64,000 nt of DNA from Loxodes magnus (taxonomy: Eukaryota > Ciliophora > Karyorelictea > Loxodida > Loxodidae), in assembly GCA_946699065.1 (NCBI GenBank), contig CAMPDV010000900.1:62001-126000 (forward strand), read 5' to 3'. The notes beneath the pieces are model-generated. The model did no database searches, was not told the origin of the DNA, and saw only the letters and a list, made by a program, of their open reading frames with translations. The position numbers and the translations under genes are program-made. Shown here piece by piece: positions 38,814-50,539 of the stretch. Positions within the stretch are counted from its first letter, which is position 1. Each line of letters starts with the position of its first letter.

Positions 38814-40007
38814 ATGGCTTCTAAGAAATAACAGAACTTTGAACAAAACATTTAAACAGGAAAATTCTCTAAAAAATAAAAAGGCGAAATAATTACAATG
38901 AGTGAAAGTGAGAAATATGATTGATATGACGAACATTAACCACTTGGAAATCCAGAATTAAAAAAAGTTCCGAAACAAACTCAAATAGAAATATTATCTA
39001 AGTCATTAAAAGAGTTTATGTTTAAAAATAGATACCTCACTGATAAAGTAGAAAAATTAGAAAAACTAATAACTTCTTTACTTGAGAAACAATATTAATC
39101 ATCATAAGAAATAGAAAACAAACTGGAACAAAGAATTATTTAAATTTAATAATAAATTCAGGTATCATTTTCGTTTTAACAGAATTAATCAGATCCTATG
39201 GAAATAGAAAATGAAGTCTCAAATTAAATAAACAGTAAACGATTATTTAAAATAAGTAGTAAATTTAAATTAAATAAGTGTTACAGGAATAATAGTTTAA
39301 AAGAAGAATAAAATGCTACGTGTGCAATAAATAACACCAATGAAAATACTGCTACTAACTAAGCGAAATTTAAAGAAAGAATAAATAAGATATTTTTAGA
39401 AAACTATTTAGGATATATCCAACATAAAGTGGAAAAATTTATAGAAAATAATTCTTTAATTCAAATCTTAATCCTTGGATAAATAATTAGGAACGCTAAG
39501 TGCAAGACCAAAACTATTCCGAATATTAAAGGATGGTGCACTAATGAAGTGCTACACCGCCTAACTAAGCCTAGTAGGAATTCAAGACAAACTAATAGAG
39601 ACAAGCTGATAGAATAGGTCAGATAGCTGACTACTAAGGCTTTAACAAAGCTTTTTAACTTTAACTTTTTATATAAAAAATATGGATTTAGGCCATAGTC
39701 AGAAGAATTAGTAGGTAATTTGGTTCAGTGTATACTCTTTGCGAGTAATCTAGCATTAGATGCCACCACGAGGAAGGGGGATAAACTCAAAAGAGACAAG
39801 CATAATTTTTTCGAGAATTCTCGTTAATAGTATAAATGTTTGACTGACGGGCCTAATAATGAATTATTACAATTCTTATTTGGATCTTATTCAAGAGGAC
39901 AGGGGCTTTTGGTTCAAGATTTAAGAATAATTTTTAAAAAGTAAATTCCCCAGCTAGAGAAGTTGTTGTTATTCAATGGATGGCTAGAATAATAAAAAGA
40001 AATATGA
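38814..40007 (+). CDS. Intact ORF1-like (gag-like) protein
   Basis: ATG 38814, open for 397 residues to TGA 40005 (if that TGA is the stop; otherwise open to 40350). One internal TGA at about residue 37 is Trp (KYD-W-YDE). It has a charged N-terminus, a coiled coil (about residues 55-115, DKVEKLEKLITSLLEK), then SDPMEIENE, the motif that precedes the zinc knuckle in relatives. Here the knuckle is not intact (a KCY...TCA relic). Residues about 240-250 (GWCTNEVLHRL) are encoded by the conserved hairpin at 39531. The rest (LYKKYGFRPQSEEL...) I do not recognise. No frameshifts, unlike most local copies, so it may be recently active or domesticated. Confidence 0.6.
39531..39561 (+). repeat. Conserved hairpin, member 5, inside an open frame
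   Basis: Inner stem CACT/AGTG, loop AATGA, bulge CTA, outer GGTG/CACC. It is read in frame as CTNEVLH and has no (TTTA) tail here. Confidence 0.5.
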
Positions 40008-40033
40008 AAAATTTCTTTTAATATTAATATTGT

Positions 40034-40085
40034 AAGAGCTGCGCTCCAAAGAGATGTTATTGATCTATAATCGTATTTATTCACT
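40034..40085 (+). repeat. Degenerate retroelement 3' end (hairpin relic and tail)
   Basis: agagctgcgctccaaagaga followed by a tctataatc...tatttattc block aligns with the 3' ends at 50483 and 50869, but the stem is disrupted. It lies just after the TGA of the ORF1-like gene, as expected for a 3' UTR. Confidence 0.5.
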
Positions 40086-40104
40086 TTAATGAAAATGGTA
40101 CTCT

Positions 40105-40330
40105 ATGAAGTTTCTTACTAAATTAGATACCTCATCCTATAAAAGTTTATAAATATCATGTCTCTTTTAACCTTATTTTCCCCTCCTTCTACTCTTACAC
40201 TTAAGTTTTCTAGCATTTATTATTTTTTCTATGTAACTAATTATCTTTTCATTTTTGCTCTGATTTACTATCTTTTATAACCCCTAATTTAAACACTAGC
40301 AAAGAAAATAAACTAGAAAAAATAAAAAAT
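40105..40330. repeat. Inverted copy of the 38390-38630 flank
   Basis: The block beginning gaagtttcttactaaattag and containing cttctactctt and tctatgtaact matches the reverse complement of 38390-38630 and, in direct orientation, 23530-23750. The ORF1-like gene is thus bracketed by about 220-bp inverted repeats of the surface-gene 3' flank. Confidence 0.6.
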
Positions 40331-40352
40331 TCCTTAACAAAGTTTTAATTGA

Positions 40353-41554
40353 GATGATAACTCTATCTTTTCTTCTTCCTAAATTATAAGTTTAAAATCT
40401 TTAGCCTTAAGAATTCTAGCTAACATTCTCAATAAAAGATCTTTTAATTGACAAATTTGAAATAAAACTGGCTCTTAGCAGATTTCATAAGCAAATAAAA
40501 ATATTAAAAGAAAAATTATTTTGTGAAAGCTTTTAAGTTTGCACTTGAAGCTAAAACTTAGATAGTAAACTAAATTTTAAGGTTTGAAAACAATTAATAT
40601 AACTTAAATAACTATTTAGTCATATACTGGTACTATACTATAAGTTCCTTACCTTTCTTTTGAATTAGTCTAGTTCTTAGATATATTATAATTTTCTTGT
40701 ATTTCTGTTCTATATGATTAATATATTTCTTTCAAGATATACTCTTTAGATGCAGTTAAATATTATATAAATTTATTCATTACAACTTCTAAAATATCAA
40801 CAATTCGATATAAAATACTCTTAAAACTGAAAGACTAGTAACTAGCTGCATTTAATAGTTTACTTCCACTTCTTTCAACTAATTTCTAATTTTGATTAAT
40901 TATAAATTTCCCAGATTTGATATCATAACTCTTGACAATTTTCCTTTAATAAAATTCACTATAAAATTTACTGTATAAAGCTAGCAGATTTGATATATCT
41001 TAAGTATAGCATTGATTGAATACATCATAAATTACATATAACTAGAGTTACTTATTTAAGCAATAGCATCATTGATAGTTATATTAGTTACATATACAGT
41101 AGCATATTTACTAACACTAAGCATATTATTCTTAATATGCACTAAATACTTATATGAGTATACTATTAAACCCTTATAGCATATTAGGTATAAATAAAGA
41201 TCATAGTTCTTACTAATAATTACTTGTAAGATCTTATTTGCATAACTAATTTCCTTCTATTAGTCTCTTGATTAGAAGGGCTTAAAAAATATGAACCAAG
41301 TAGATGTTAGATAATATCTTAACCCATTAGATGATTAGGCAATGATAGCTTAATTGCTAAAATAAAAAAATAAGTACCAAAGCTATGATAATAATATTAA
41401 GCTTATTACATCTAATAAATAATCCTAGTTTAAGTAAGCTAAGAAGAAAGAGGTAAATAAGCTTATTTATTTGTTTATTTATTACTAAAATAATTTAATT
41501 TAAATAGCATGATTTAGTGTATTAAGAAACATTTGCTATATATTAGTATTAAAG
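40353..41554. other. Upstream region of the OSCA/TMEM63-like gene
   Basis: Mostly featureless AT-rich DNA. At 40641-40665 a 24-base stretch matches the Cys-rich repeat coding sequence of copy A near 1045 with one mismatch, possibly a tiny relic. No promoter motif that I can name. Confidence 0.4.
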
Positions 41555-44500
41555 ATGTTTAGTATTGATGAAAAAGATGAAGATCCAACCAACATTCCTT
41601 CTTTTTTCAATCAGTAAGAAGAACATTCAAGTGACGGGATTGATAACTTAAATACCTCTATAAAAGAAGAGGGGTTTAACTAAAAGCATTAGAAAATGAA
41701 AGTTAATTAGGAGAAAAATAAAAGTATAAATGATAAAATCAAATAGAATAGTTATAATCATTATAGAAAAACCAGCACTGAAAACTTTGATAGTAGTAAT
41801 GTTTTTAAAATCAGAATTTAAGAATTAGGTGCTGAAGTTCTAACATAAGAAGAGTAAATATTAGTAAATAATGAAAAAGAGTAGTCTTAGTCTAAATTTG
41901 CTTAGTCCGATTAAAAATAAAGTAATGATGCTAGTGATCAGAAGAGAACATCCAGTATTTAAGAAACTAATACTTTTAATCAACAAAAAATAAAATTACA
42001 AAAAAACATCGAAAGTAGAAAGTCTATTGGCTATGAGGAATTCAGAAAAGGATTCGAAGCTGTAAACTAAGGATCTATTGAGTTAGCTTAACTTCACAAT
42101 AAAGCTAAAAGAATTAAAAAAATTGATTTTCAAAATATTGAGAAATACACTTTCTGTGAATGTTGCGGTCTTCCAGTTGAAGGTCAAAATTTTTCAATAA
42201 ATTGCAGTGTAGACGAATTTGGAAATTTTGGAGTAGGATTTAGTCTTTATTTCATATACTTCAAGTTTATAATTATTCTACTCTCTATTTCCTTTGTTCC
42301 CTTTGGATTCGCTCAATGAATCCTTTGCATATTGCAAAGCGAAGACAAGCATTAGAAAATTGACGATGAGTCAGTACTTTAACTTAAAAACAGTATAAAG
42401 TACTACTTAAATAGCTAGTCTGAAGGTTAAATTCCAATTTACTTTGAAATTTTTTAACTTTTGAACTTATTTTTAATGATGGCAGTAGTAATCATCTGCA
42501 AGAGATACTGCTAGAAAAAAATAATCGAAATTGATATTAAAATAGTTCAGCCAAAAGATTACGTAGTTTGACTAAAGCATCTTCCTAATGGAATAACAAA
42601 AAGCTAGTTTAAAGATTTTATTGAAAATTAAGGAAGAGCAGATGGTAAGAAATGCGAAGTTTCTAAGATAATATTCCCAGTTAAGCTATAAAATTATATG
42701 AAACTAGTCAAATAGTACAAGAAAGTAGAGCTTAAGAAAAATGCTATTGAGTAGGCGTAAAAAATAGACTCAAAGTACTAAAAAGTGATTTTGCTTTGAA
42801 ATGTAAAGAAAAAAGATTAGATTCAGAGTCTTATTAATAGAAATTGAACGAAATTTAGAATTTAATAAACGAAACTGAAAAGAAGGAGATTTAAATTGAA
42901 AACTTAACTACAGGATAGGCTTTCGTTACTTTAAGAACATAATCTGATGCTTACTATGTACATTAAAGATTTAGAGAAAATCCCCTAAAATAATGAGTTA
43001 AATGAGCTAAACAGATTTTAACAAGATGGTTTAAAGGTAAATAGTCAGAAACAAACTGAGAATTTGTTATTTCAATCGAACCTCCAGATCCTAGCGATAT
43101 CTATTGAGAGAACTTAGGTATAAATTTCATATAAAAGGTAAAATATACCTTTATGGTATGACTCTCAACAGTTTTCATTTTGGTAGGAGGAATTTATTTC
43201 CTTTATTACTTTAAATCAACTATGATACATAAAAATAAAGAAAACGTTATAAGTAATTGAACTGATGAGATTTAGCAAGCTATAGTAATTTTAATACTTA
43301 ACTAGCTTTTGAATACCATCCTTACCATGATAAGTGTGTTGTAAAAGCATGAAACCTGAACTAACTTTACTACAAGTGTTACTAGAAAAATAACCTTAGC
43401 ATAGAGTTTTGCCTCAGCTTTTATAATTTTATTGGTAGAGAGGAAAATAGAAGACTGGTTCGAAGACTGCAATCTTGTAAATGGTATTTGCCAACTTTTG
43501 ATTGCATTTGCTCTCATTCCTTTATTGAAGTTACTGATTAACTTTAAGTAAATGGTTAAAAAAGCGAAAAGACTTTATATGCGATTTAAAATTAACAATA
43601 CTTATCATTCTTAAGCTGAGTTAAATAGTTTGTACGAAGATGAGCCTTTTAATGTTATAAGTAGCTACTCTCATATAAATAAGACTCTAATAACTACTTT
43701 AGCTTATTCATCTGTTTTACCTTTTGCCTACGTCATCACTTTGATAGGATTCCTTATCAAATACTGAATAGATAAGTATACTTTTATTAGACGATGCAGC
43801 CGCTCTTTAAGTCTTGGGCCTCATTTGAACTAAAGTATGACAGAATTACTTTCTTACTATCTTCTGATTTACTCAGTTTCATCTTGGCTCTTCTATTATC
43901 ACTTAGGCTAAGAAATGCATTATTTCCTAATATTAGGGATTATGATTAGCTTTATCTATTTAATATTCCCTGAGAGTTAAATATTAAAAAAGTGCTAGGG
44001 AAATAAAGTCAAAAATTTTGACGAGAAATTGGATTCAGAGCAGCATTACTACGAGTAAATAGCTACTCAATTCTTTGAAGTAAGTCATTAGTTTAGGATT
44101 ATGACAGAGCTAATCCTGTTACAAGCGCAGAGGGATGAAATTGATTTTTCAATCAGCAAAGTAAGTTATTAAAATTCAGTTTAGCAGCTTAATGAGGATA
44201 GCTCTATTTAATAAATCAATGAGGCAAACAACTCACAGTTCTAGTAAATAATTAACTATACATTTAACAAAGAATCTATAAAGAAAAGATTCACTAAAAT
44301 GGCTGGCTAAAATATATTGCCAGATTTGAAAGCATTATTTACAGAGGAAAAGTTTAAGAATTTGAAGAAGTAAATAAGCATAAAGAAGGAATATCTAAAT
44401 AAGCTTAAATAGCTTGATGAAATTATAGTAAGAAAATAATAGCAAAATATGCAAAACACTTAAGGAAATAATATTTAATTTGAAAAAAATATAAAATACC

Positions 44501-45234
44501 AGAATTAACTATTAAGAGAGTAGATAATCTTAAGATAAGAGGGAGCAAGCTAAATTTACATTTAATAGCATAAAAGTTTTAATGATTAATAGAAGATAGA
44601 CTTTAGTAACTATTTGCTATCTGGATTATAAAGAAATAAGCAATCGAAGAGTGTATTTTAAAAGACGAAATTTCCTTAAAAAGTATTTGCAAATTAAACT
44701 CCGAATTCTTCTGTTTAGCCAGATACATAAAATTTAGAAAAATCTTCTAGTTAAAACTAAAATTTATTAATTGTCAATTATGCAGTTAAAAAAACATTAG
44801 ATAAGAGATAATAGGTCCCCTAATATACTGATAAATAGAAGACAACCCAAAACTAATTTCTAGACCCTGATATCTTTTAGGGATAAGAAGAGAAAAAAAT
44901 TCCAAGCATATAGATATAAAAATATCAAAAGGAAGATTTAAATGATCTTCAAAATAATTAGAAAGCCCAGAAAACCTAGGATAACCAGGAGAATATTCAA
45001 AGCTAAAATAAAACAAAATAAATAGTTGAGGTAACTAACTAAAACAAAGACAGTGATTATTTAATCAGTATTGATAAGAGCATAGAAGAAATTGAAATAG
45101 AATAATTATTAATTTTCATAATTTTAAATTTATTTAAAAATATCTTAAATTAGTCCCCTACCTTACTACATCTGTAGTTGATTTTCTATATACACTTTTA
45201 GTTTTTTATAATTATAAAATAAATAACCTAATGA
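41555..45234 (+). CDS. OSCA/TMEM63-like multi-pass membrane protein
   Basis: ATG 41555. Domains: a hydrophilic Gln/Ser-rich N-terminus, a CECCGLP block before the first membrane helix (about 42160-42310), then a cytosolic region with DYVVWLKHLP and GQAFVTL, typical of the 10TM phosphate-transporter-like/OSCA cytosolic domain. DPSDIYWENLG at about 43090 is the family hallmark just before the membrane core, and several helices follow to about 43980. A long Gln-rich tail ends at TGA 45232; if TAA can also stop, the gene could end at 45103. Ten or so Trp codons are TGA against three TGG. A frame change near 42751 is resolved by a 17-nt intron. Relatives are mechanosensitive cation channels; that activity is inferred here. 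About 1220 residues. Confidence 0.75.
42751..42767 (+). other. Putative 17-nt intron
   Basis: GTAGGCGTAAAAAATAG has GT...AG ends. Removing it joins the upstream frame (KKNAIE) to the downstream one (LKVLKSDFALK) without altering other residues. An indel or sequencing error is the alternative. Confidence 0.5.
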
Positions 45235-48190
45235 GTAAAAGATTCTTAATTTTTCAGTCAATTACTTTGGATTCTTTCTAAAAATAATACCAGAAGTCAG
45301 AAGCTAATGGTATTGTTTCCAAATGAATTGATAAAAATTATTATCAAAGTAGAACTGATTGAAAATGCAATAGTTGTTTTATATTCGTCTATAATTTTAT
45401 CTTCAATGAAAAGTTATTTTCATTTATCAATACTTACTATTTTACAATTCTTTGATATTAATAATGGTTAAGAATAGCTTTTACGGAGTAAATGTATTTG
45501 GAAAGCAACAAATATAGAGTATTTATTGATATGAGTAGATAATTTCTATAATATCATACATTCATGCTTCAAATGTTTATATTTTAAATTATTTAAAGGT
45601 ACTAGCATATGATTATATTAGTGATATTACCTAAGAAAAATAGAATCTGAATAAAAGCTACATTTTAACTATTTTTAATTTAAGTTCTAAATGCTATAAT
45701 TCTACTTTCATCTAGTTTTTTATCTTTATCTATTTCTTATTTCATAACTATAAAACTAAAAAGGATAAAAATTTTAATTTTTAATGTTTGAAAAAAGTAA
45801 TTTAATACTTTTTTAATTTTCCATGTTTAAGATAATAATAACTACCAACTCTAAAAGCTTTGGTACTAAGATAAGTATAAAGTATGATTTAATAAAAGAA
45901 ATATGTATCTTAATATAATTTAAGAGTATTAGATGAAATATCTAATACTATATTATTAAAATTGTTGCTTTCTATTTATTGTGCTTAATTTTATTTTAGG
46001 ATATTAAGAGATGTCTAACAAAAGCTTTCTACCAATATTTTTATCTATCTCATAATTATCTTAATTGTCTATTTCTCGTTTTAAGTTATTTTTTAATTAA
46101 TATAAATTACTTATATCTATAATAGAAGTAGAAAGGTATAAAGAATAAATTATAAATATCATTATCTTTAAGCAATTTAAATGTATAAAAAACCTTAGGG
46201 GTGACTAGTAAGCTTAAGAGTAATATATAAAAAGAAAGCAGAAACCTATGTAGTAATATCTTTAAAATTCTATCTTTTTGCATTTATATACCCATATAAT
46301 TTAACTAAACACTAAATTAAAAATAAAATAGTATGTTTAGAAAATATGTAATACCTTTAAAATAAAGACTGAAAGATAAACAAAAGATATTAAGAAAAAA
46401 TCTACATTTACAACTCTCAAATCTTTAGATTTAAGTCTGCTATTATAGTTTTTAGTTCTAAATGCTTGATTTCATTAAAAGTTTAAGATCTATAGTGAAG
46501 GATATTACTTCATTTAAATTGTCACCTAATATAAAATAAATAATTGCTATGAAATAAACTTGGGAAAAATTTAGTTTATTTTATGATATTAAGTTATTTA
46601 ATAAAGGAAATAGAAACCTAAACTAGAAGCCTAACTCTATGTATAAATATATCCTTATTATACTATAGATATTTAAAAAATACCTATAATTAAGAGAAAG
46701 TTTAATTAGAATATAAAGGATGCATTATAGAATAAAAAAGTTATTAAATCTATATCTAAATATCGTTAAAAATGTTTAGTATTAAAATTATTTCTTCAGA
46801 ATAAATTCCTCTTTCATAATAATTTTTCGATAAGAGACTTTATGCTTTTATTGTATATAAGGCTGTTTTATTATTACTATGCATTTTTGTAATTTGTAGT
46901 GTAAGCATATTAGCTAAATTTTAATAAGCTATTATATAATAAACTTTAATTTTAAAAGTGTTTCTAAATCATATGATGCTTTAAAGTTTAAAGTTAATAG
47001 ATAGAATTAAAAGAAATAGATAAAATATGATTAATGCTTTCTGCTAATAAGTTCTACCTAAATAAATTATGAGAAGATTTATGCTTTAACTTCTAAATCT
47101 AGGAAAGAAAGCCTATTTTTGTTGCTTTTTTGCAAAAGTCTTAGATTTTTATTTTTCTTGATTAGTATTTTTTCATTGATATCGACTTTGTCTAGTTAGC
47201 GTAAGTGCTTAATAAACTTGTCATATATTTTAGGACAACATGATATTGATTTAAGACAATTTCGCTTCTTTATTTCTCATTCTTATTCTAATGAAATTTA
47301 AATGAATTTTGCTTATTTTATTAATTTATTTAGTTACTAATACACTTTCTAAAACTTTCCTATCTTTTAATTTAATTACAATCAGGATATCTGTCCTATC
47401 ACTTTATTTTATCTTAAATATGTTTCTTCTTTTGAAAAAATTATTTTTTTACCTCTTAATTAAAAAATATTTAACTTGATTTTAATTATGCCTATCTAAT
47501 TAGGCTAGAGATATAAAATTTTCTTATTTATCTTCTTAGTTAAATCTAAAAGAGTATATTTTTTATTTTTAGCTTTTTAATCTAAAAATCTAATTCACTA
47601 ATTGCTTTATTTGTTTCCCTTATTAATTTAAATAAAATTTTAATTATTTATCTTATAATTAGATTCTATTTTGCTATTACAGCATTTCATTTCCAAAATT
47701 TTACTAAACTTAATACTTTCTATTATAATAAATATTTCTTAATTACCTTATTTATTTACAATAATATAACTGATATAATTTAGTTTACACTAATTAGCAT
47801 TTTATACTGTTTAGACCTACTTTAACAGTGACTGAATATATTTTACTAACTATATGATTTAAAGCTTTGGTATAATACTTATAACTATATCCTATCTAAA
47901 CTAACTAGTTAATACCTCTATAATCTAAATGTCTATTATTAGGATTCTTAGTATTACTAGTAATTGATATAGCAGAATATAATGAAGCTGTGAATATCTT
48001 AGCTAGATAGTATTTTTAATTTACTGAATATAAGAATTAAGTTCTTACTCTTAGGTAGAAAAATAATAACTCAATATTAGTAAGTGAAGAAAGATTAAAA
48101 TAATAAAGGATATTAACTAAGGAGCTAAGAGTTAACTACATTTCATTCAAGATAGTTAGTATTTAAGAAAAACTGATTCAATTAAATTAA
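45235..48190. other. AT-rich intergenic region
   Basis: About 3 kb without a coding frame, repeat or RNA I can support. Confidence 0.45.
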
Positions 48191-48263
48191 GCCTGGCTAT
48201 CTCGGTCGGTAGAGTGTCAGACTCTTAATCTGGTGATCGTGGGTTCAAGCCCCACGTTGGGTG
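48191..48263 (+). tRNA. tRNA-Lys (anticodon CTT)
   Basis: A 73-nt cloverleaf. Acceptor GCCTGGC pairs with GTTGGGT (several G-U pairs). The D arm has loop GGTCGGTA. The anticodon stem TCAGA/TCTGG encloses CTCTTAA. The T arm is GTGGG-TTCAAGC-CCCAC, matching the internal B box. No intron. The first D-stem pair is T-T, a small oddity. A run of five T (48264-48268) follows as the RNA polymerase III terminator. AAG codons are read normally. Confidence 0.93.
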
Positions 48264-48268
48264 TTTTT
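48264..48268 (+). terminator. Pol III T-run after tRNA-Lys
   Basis: TTTTT directly after the discriminator base. Confidence 0.8.
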
Positions 48269-48567
48269 ATTTTAAATAGTATAATCTAAGAATATTATAT
48301 AAATAATATACTAAAACTAATGTCTATATTTAGTTAAATAATCTAACTATAAAGTAGATTTATTTTTACATTTTAACTTTCTTAGTTTGAAATTAGATAT
48401 AAAACAGTAAAGGTTGATGAGTTTAGCCTTCGATATAAATAAAATTGCTCTTTACTTAATAATTTTAATTGAAAGAAAACTCATAAAATTATTAATAAAA
48501 AATGGAAAGCTTCTTTATAATTTTTTTAAAAAGATGACTTTTTCTTAAACAAATAAACCTTTATAAT

Positions 48568-49000
48568 ATGAAGAAAGAAAAGGATAAATTTTAACACCAA
48601 GTACAAGAGCTTTAAGGAAAAATTTAGTAATTTATTTTGAGCACTTTAAAACTAAAAAACGAAAATCAATGCTCAGATAAGTTCAGAATTGAGCAATTTG
48701 AAATAAAATTTAACCAACTATCGAAGCTGACTATAAGCTTATCTTTTTAAATATATCTTCTAATGATTTCATAGATGAAAAAATGGATACTCAGCCAGTA
48801 AAAATTTTACTTCTATAGAGAAGAAAGTAATGCTGGTTTTGCAGGAAAACGACAAATTTTAAGATTATACTGAATATTCTGAAAAAAAACTAGAAAGCTA
48901 TAAGAAATAGAAATCGATAAATAATCTATATTACACTCTAGAAGGTCTATTTTCAGAAAAAAAGATTCAAAAAGGGAGTGAAATCTTGATGGCTATTATA
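48568..49000 (+). pseudogene. Possible ORF1-like remnant
   Basis: The ATG at 48568 opens a Lys/Gln-rich coiled coil. In the next frame, DEKMDTQPV is followed by C-WF-C-RKTTN, resembling the DPMDxE plus zinc-knuckle block of the other ORF1 copies, but without His and last Cys. Weak and frameshifted, so a decayed retroelement gag is only likely. Confidence 0.35.
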
Positions 49001-50026
49001 TTTGCTCAATAAAGATGAAACCTAAATATGATTGGAATCAAACTAGACTGAAGTGAGATATCAGTAATTAAAAAAGGTTAAACAATACTAAAGATAATTA
49101 TTAAAAGAAGATGATCCAGAAATAGATTGTAAATATATTATTTAACACAACTAATAAATTTTAAAATAGTGAGGAACCTAATGAAGGTGGTCATTATAAT
49201 TAATAATTATTATTTTAAGGAAAAATATTGCATATAATAGCATTAATTTCATTAATAGACTGCAAAAGCAGCTAATAAAAATATACCATATGACAAAGAA
49301 AAGGAACTTATCTTCTTTTTAAAATTTACATGAAAGATAAAATAAATATAAACTTTATGATCTTTGTATTAGAAATAATTCTAAAAACATTTGATATTTA
49401 AATCTTAATGAATTCATTTATCCTCTAATTTATTTGTTCCAGATTTTAATAGTTTTTAAGCCTTTATTGGCGATTTAAGCTTAAAAGAATATCTTAAAAT
49501 AAATTTATGAATTAGATTTAAAAGGGAATAATATAAAAAGAATAAGTTTTAAAAAATTTGGTTACAATAAAGTAGTTCTAAGATATCCATTAATAGCTTT
49601 AAAAACTTACACTCTTCAAAATAATTTATTTAAGATATTTATTTTTCTTTTAAGCTTTTAAGCTCTTATTCTTATAAATAGTCCTAGAATATTTAAGTCT
49701 AAACCTATTCTCAATAAGCTTATCTAATTTTCACATTTCTTTTAATAAAAATCATCAAGTTTATTAAATGAAAACTTTTAGTTATTGTGAACAGCTACTC
49801 CAATTTACTTTTTTGTCTGATTTATTTAAATTTTAACTAAGAAAGGAAAAAGAAATTTTAGTTGAAATATTAGAAAATATGTTTTAATCTAACACTCTAA
49901 AGACAAATAAATTCCTCAATCAGCGTAGATTTATGAAATTTTGATTTATTTAAGCCTTTCTAAATTAACTTTAATTAGGCTTTTAATTAATTAATCCATT
50001 ATCATCCTTTTATTATATAATTAAAT
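49001..50026. other. AT-rich stretch with no recognised content
   Basis: No supportable gene or repeat. Homopolymer-rich. Confidence 0.4.
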
Positions 50027-50533
50027 TTTTAAAACCGCCATAGTTGTTCGAAGGTGAACAATAAGGTCATCTTCATCAGAGGTTGGGAAAGTTAAGTACC
50101 CATAATCGACTTTATGCCTTCCTCTGCTTTGGCTTGGCCTCGAGACATAAGATTCTTAGACCTTCGGCACTGTCTTAGTTTAGATTTAATTCTGGAATGA
50201 AAAAGAAATAATATTGTGAGCTTCATCAGAGGTGGGGAATTTAAGTACCCATAATTGACACATGTCGTCCTCTGCTTTGGTGATGCAATGAGACACAATC
50301 CTGCCATGTCCTTGGACCTCCAGTAAGTATTAAAGATTACGAGTATTCTAAAATTATATCAGTATTGAACATTTTTATCAGTACTGAATAATTATACCAG
50401 TATTGAACAAGGTTTATCAGTATCTGATAATTTTATCAGTAACAAACATTCTTGTCAGTATGAAACATTTTTTTTTAAAGAACTGCGCACCAACGAGAGT
50501 GCTACGCGCTCTATAATCAAATTTATTTATTTA
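50027..50533 (+). mobile_element. Short retroposon with hairpin and (TTTA) tail, second copy
   Basis: Nearly identical to the minus-strand element at 21281-21803. Two partly repeated blocks each contain cttcatcagaggt, gtacccataat and cctctgctttgg (about 50080-50150 and 50220-50285). Then a TCAGTA minisatellite (50355-50470), the hairpin (50478-50513) and the tail atttatttattta. The opposite strand can read FPTSDE twice, reminiscent of the PTSEE block of ORF1, so part of it may be inverted ORF1 sequence. Confidence 0.6.
50355..50470 (+). repeat. TCAGTA minisatellite
   Basis: About six imperfect units of 19-21 bases, each with (T/C)CAGTA followed by an (n)TGAA or close variant. Also present inverted at 21358-21480. 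Confidence 0.6.
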
Positions 50534-50539
50534 TATAAT

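Noticed and set aside
40641-40665. Cys-rich gene relic upstream of the OSCA/TMEM63-like gene
   Set aside because: Only about 24 bases match; too short to annotate as a pseudogene.
44786-45016. Minus-strand 76-residue ORF
   Set aside because: Antisense to the Gln-rich tail of the OSCA/TMEM63-like gene.
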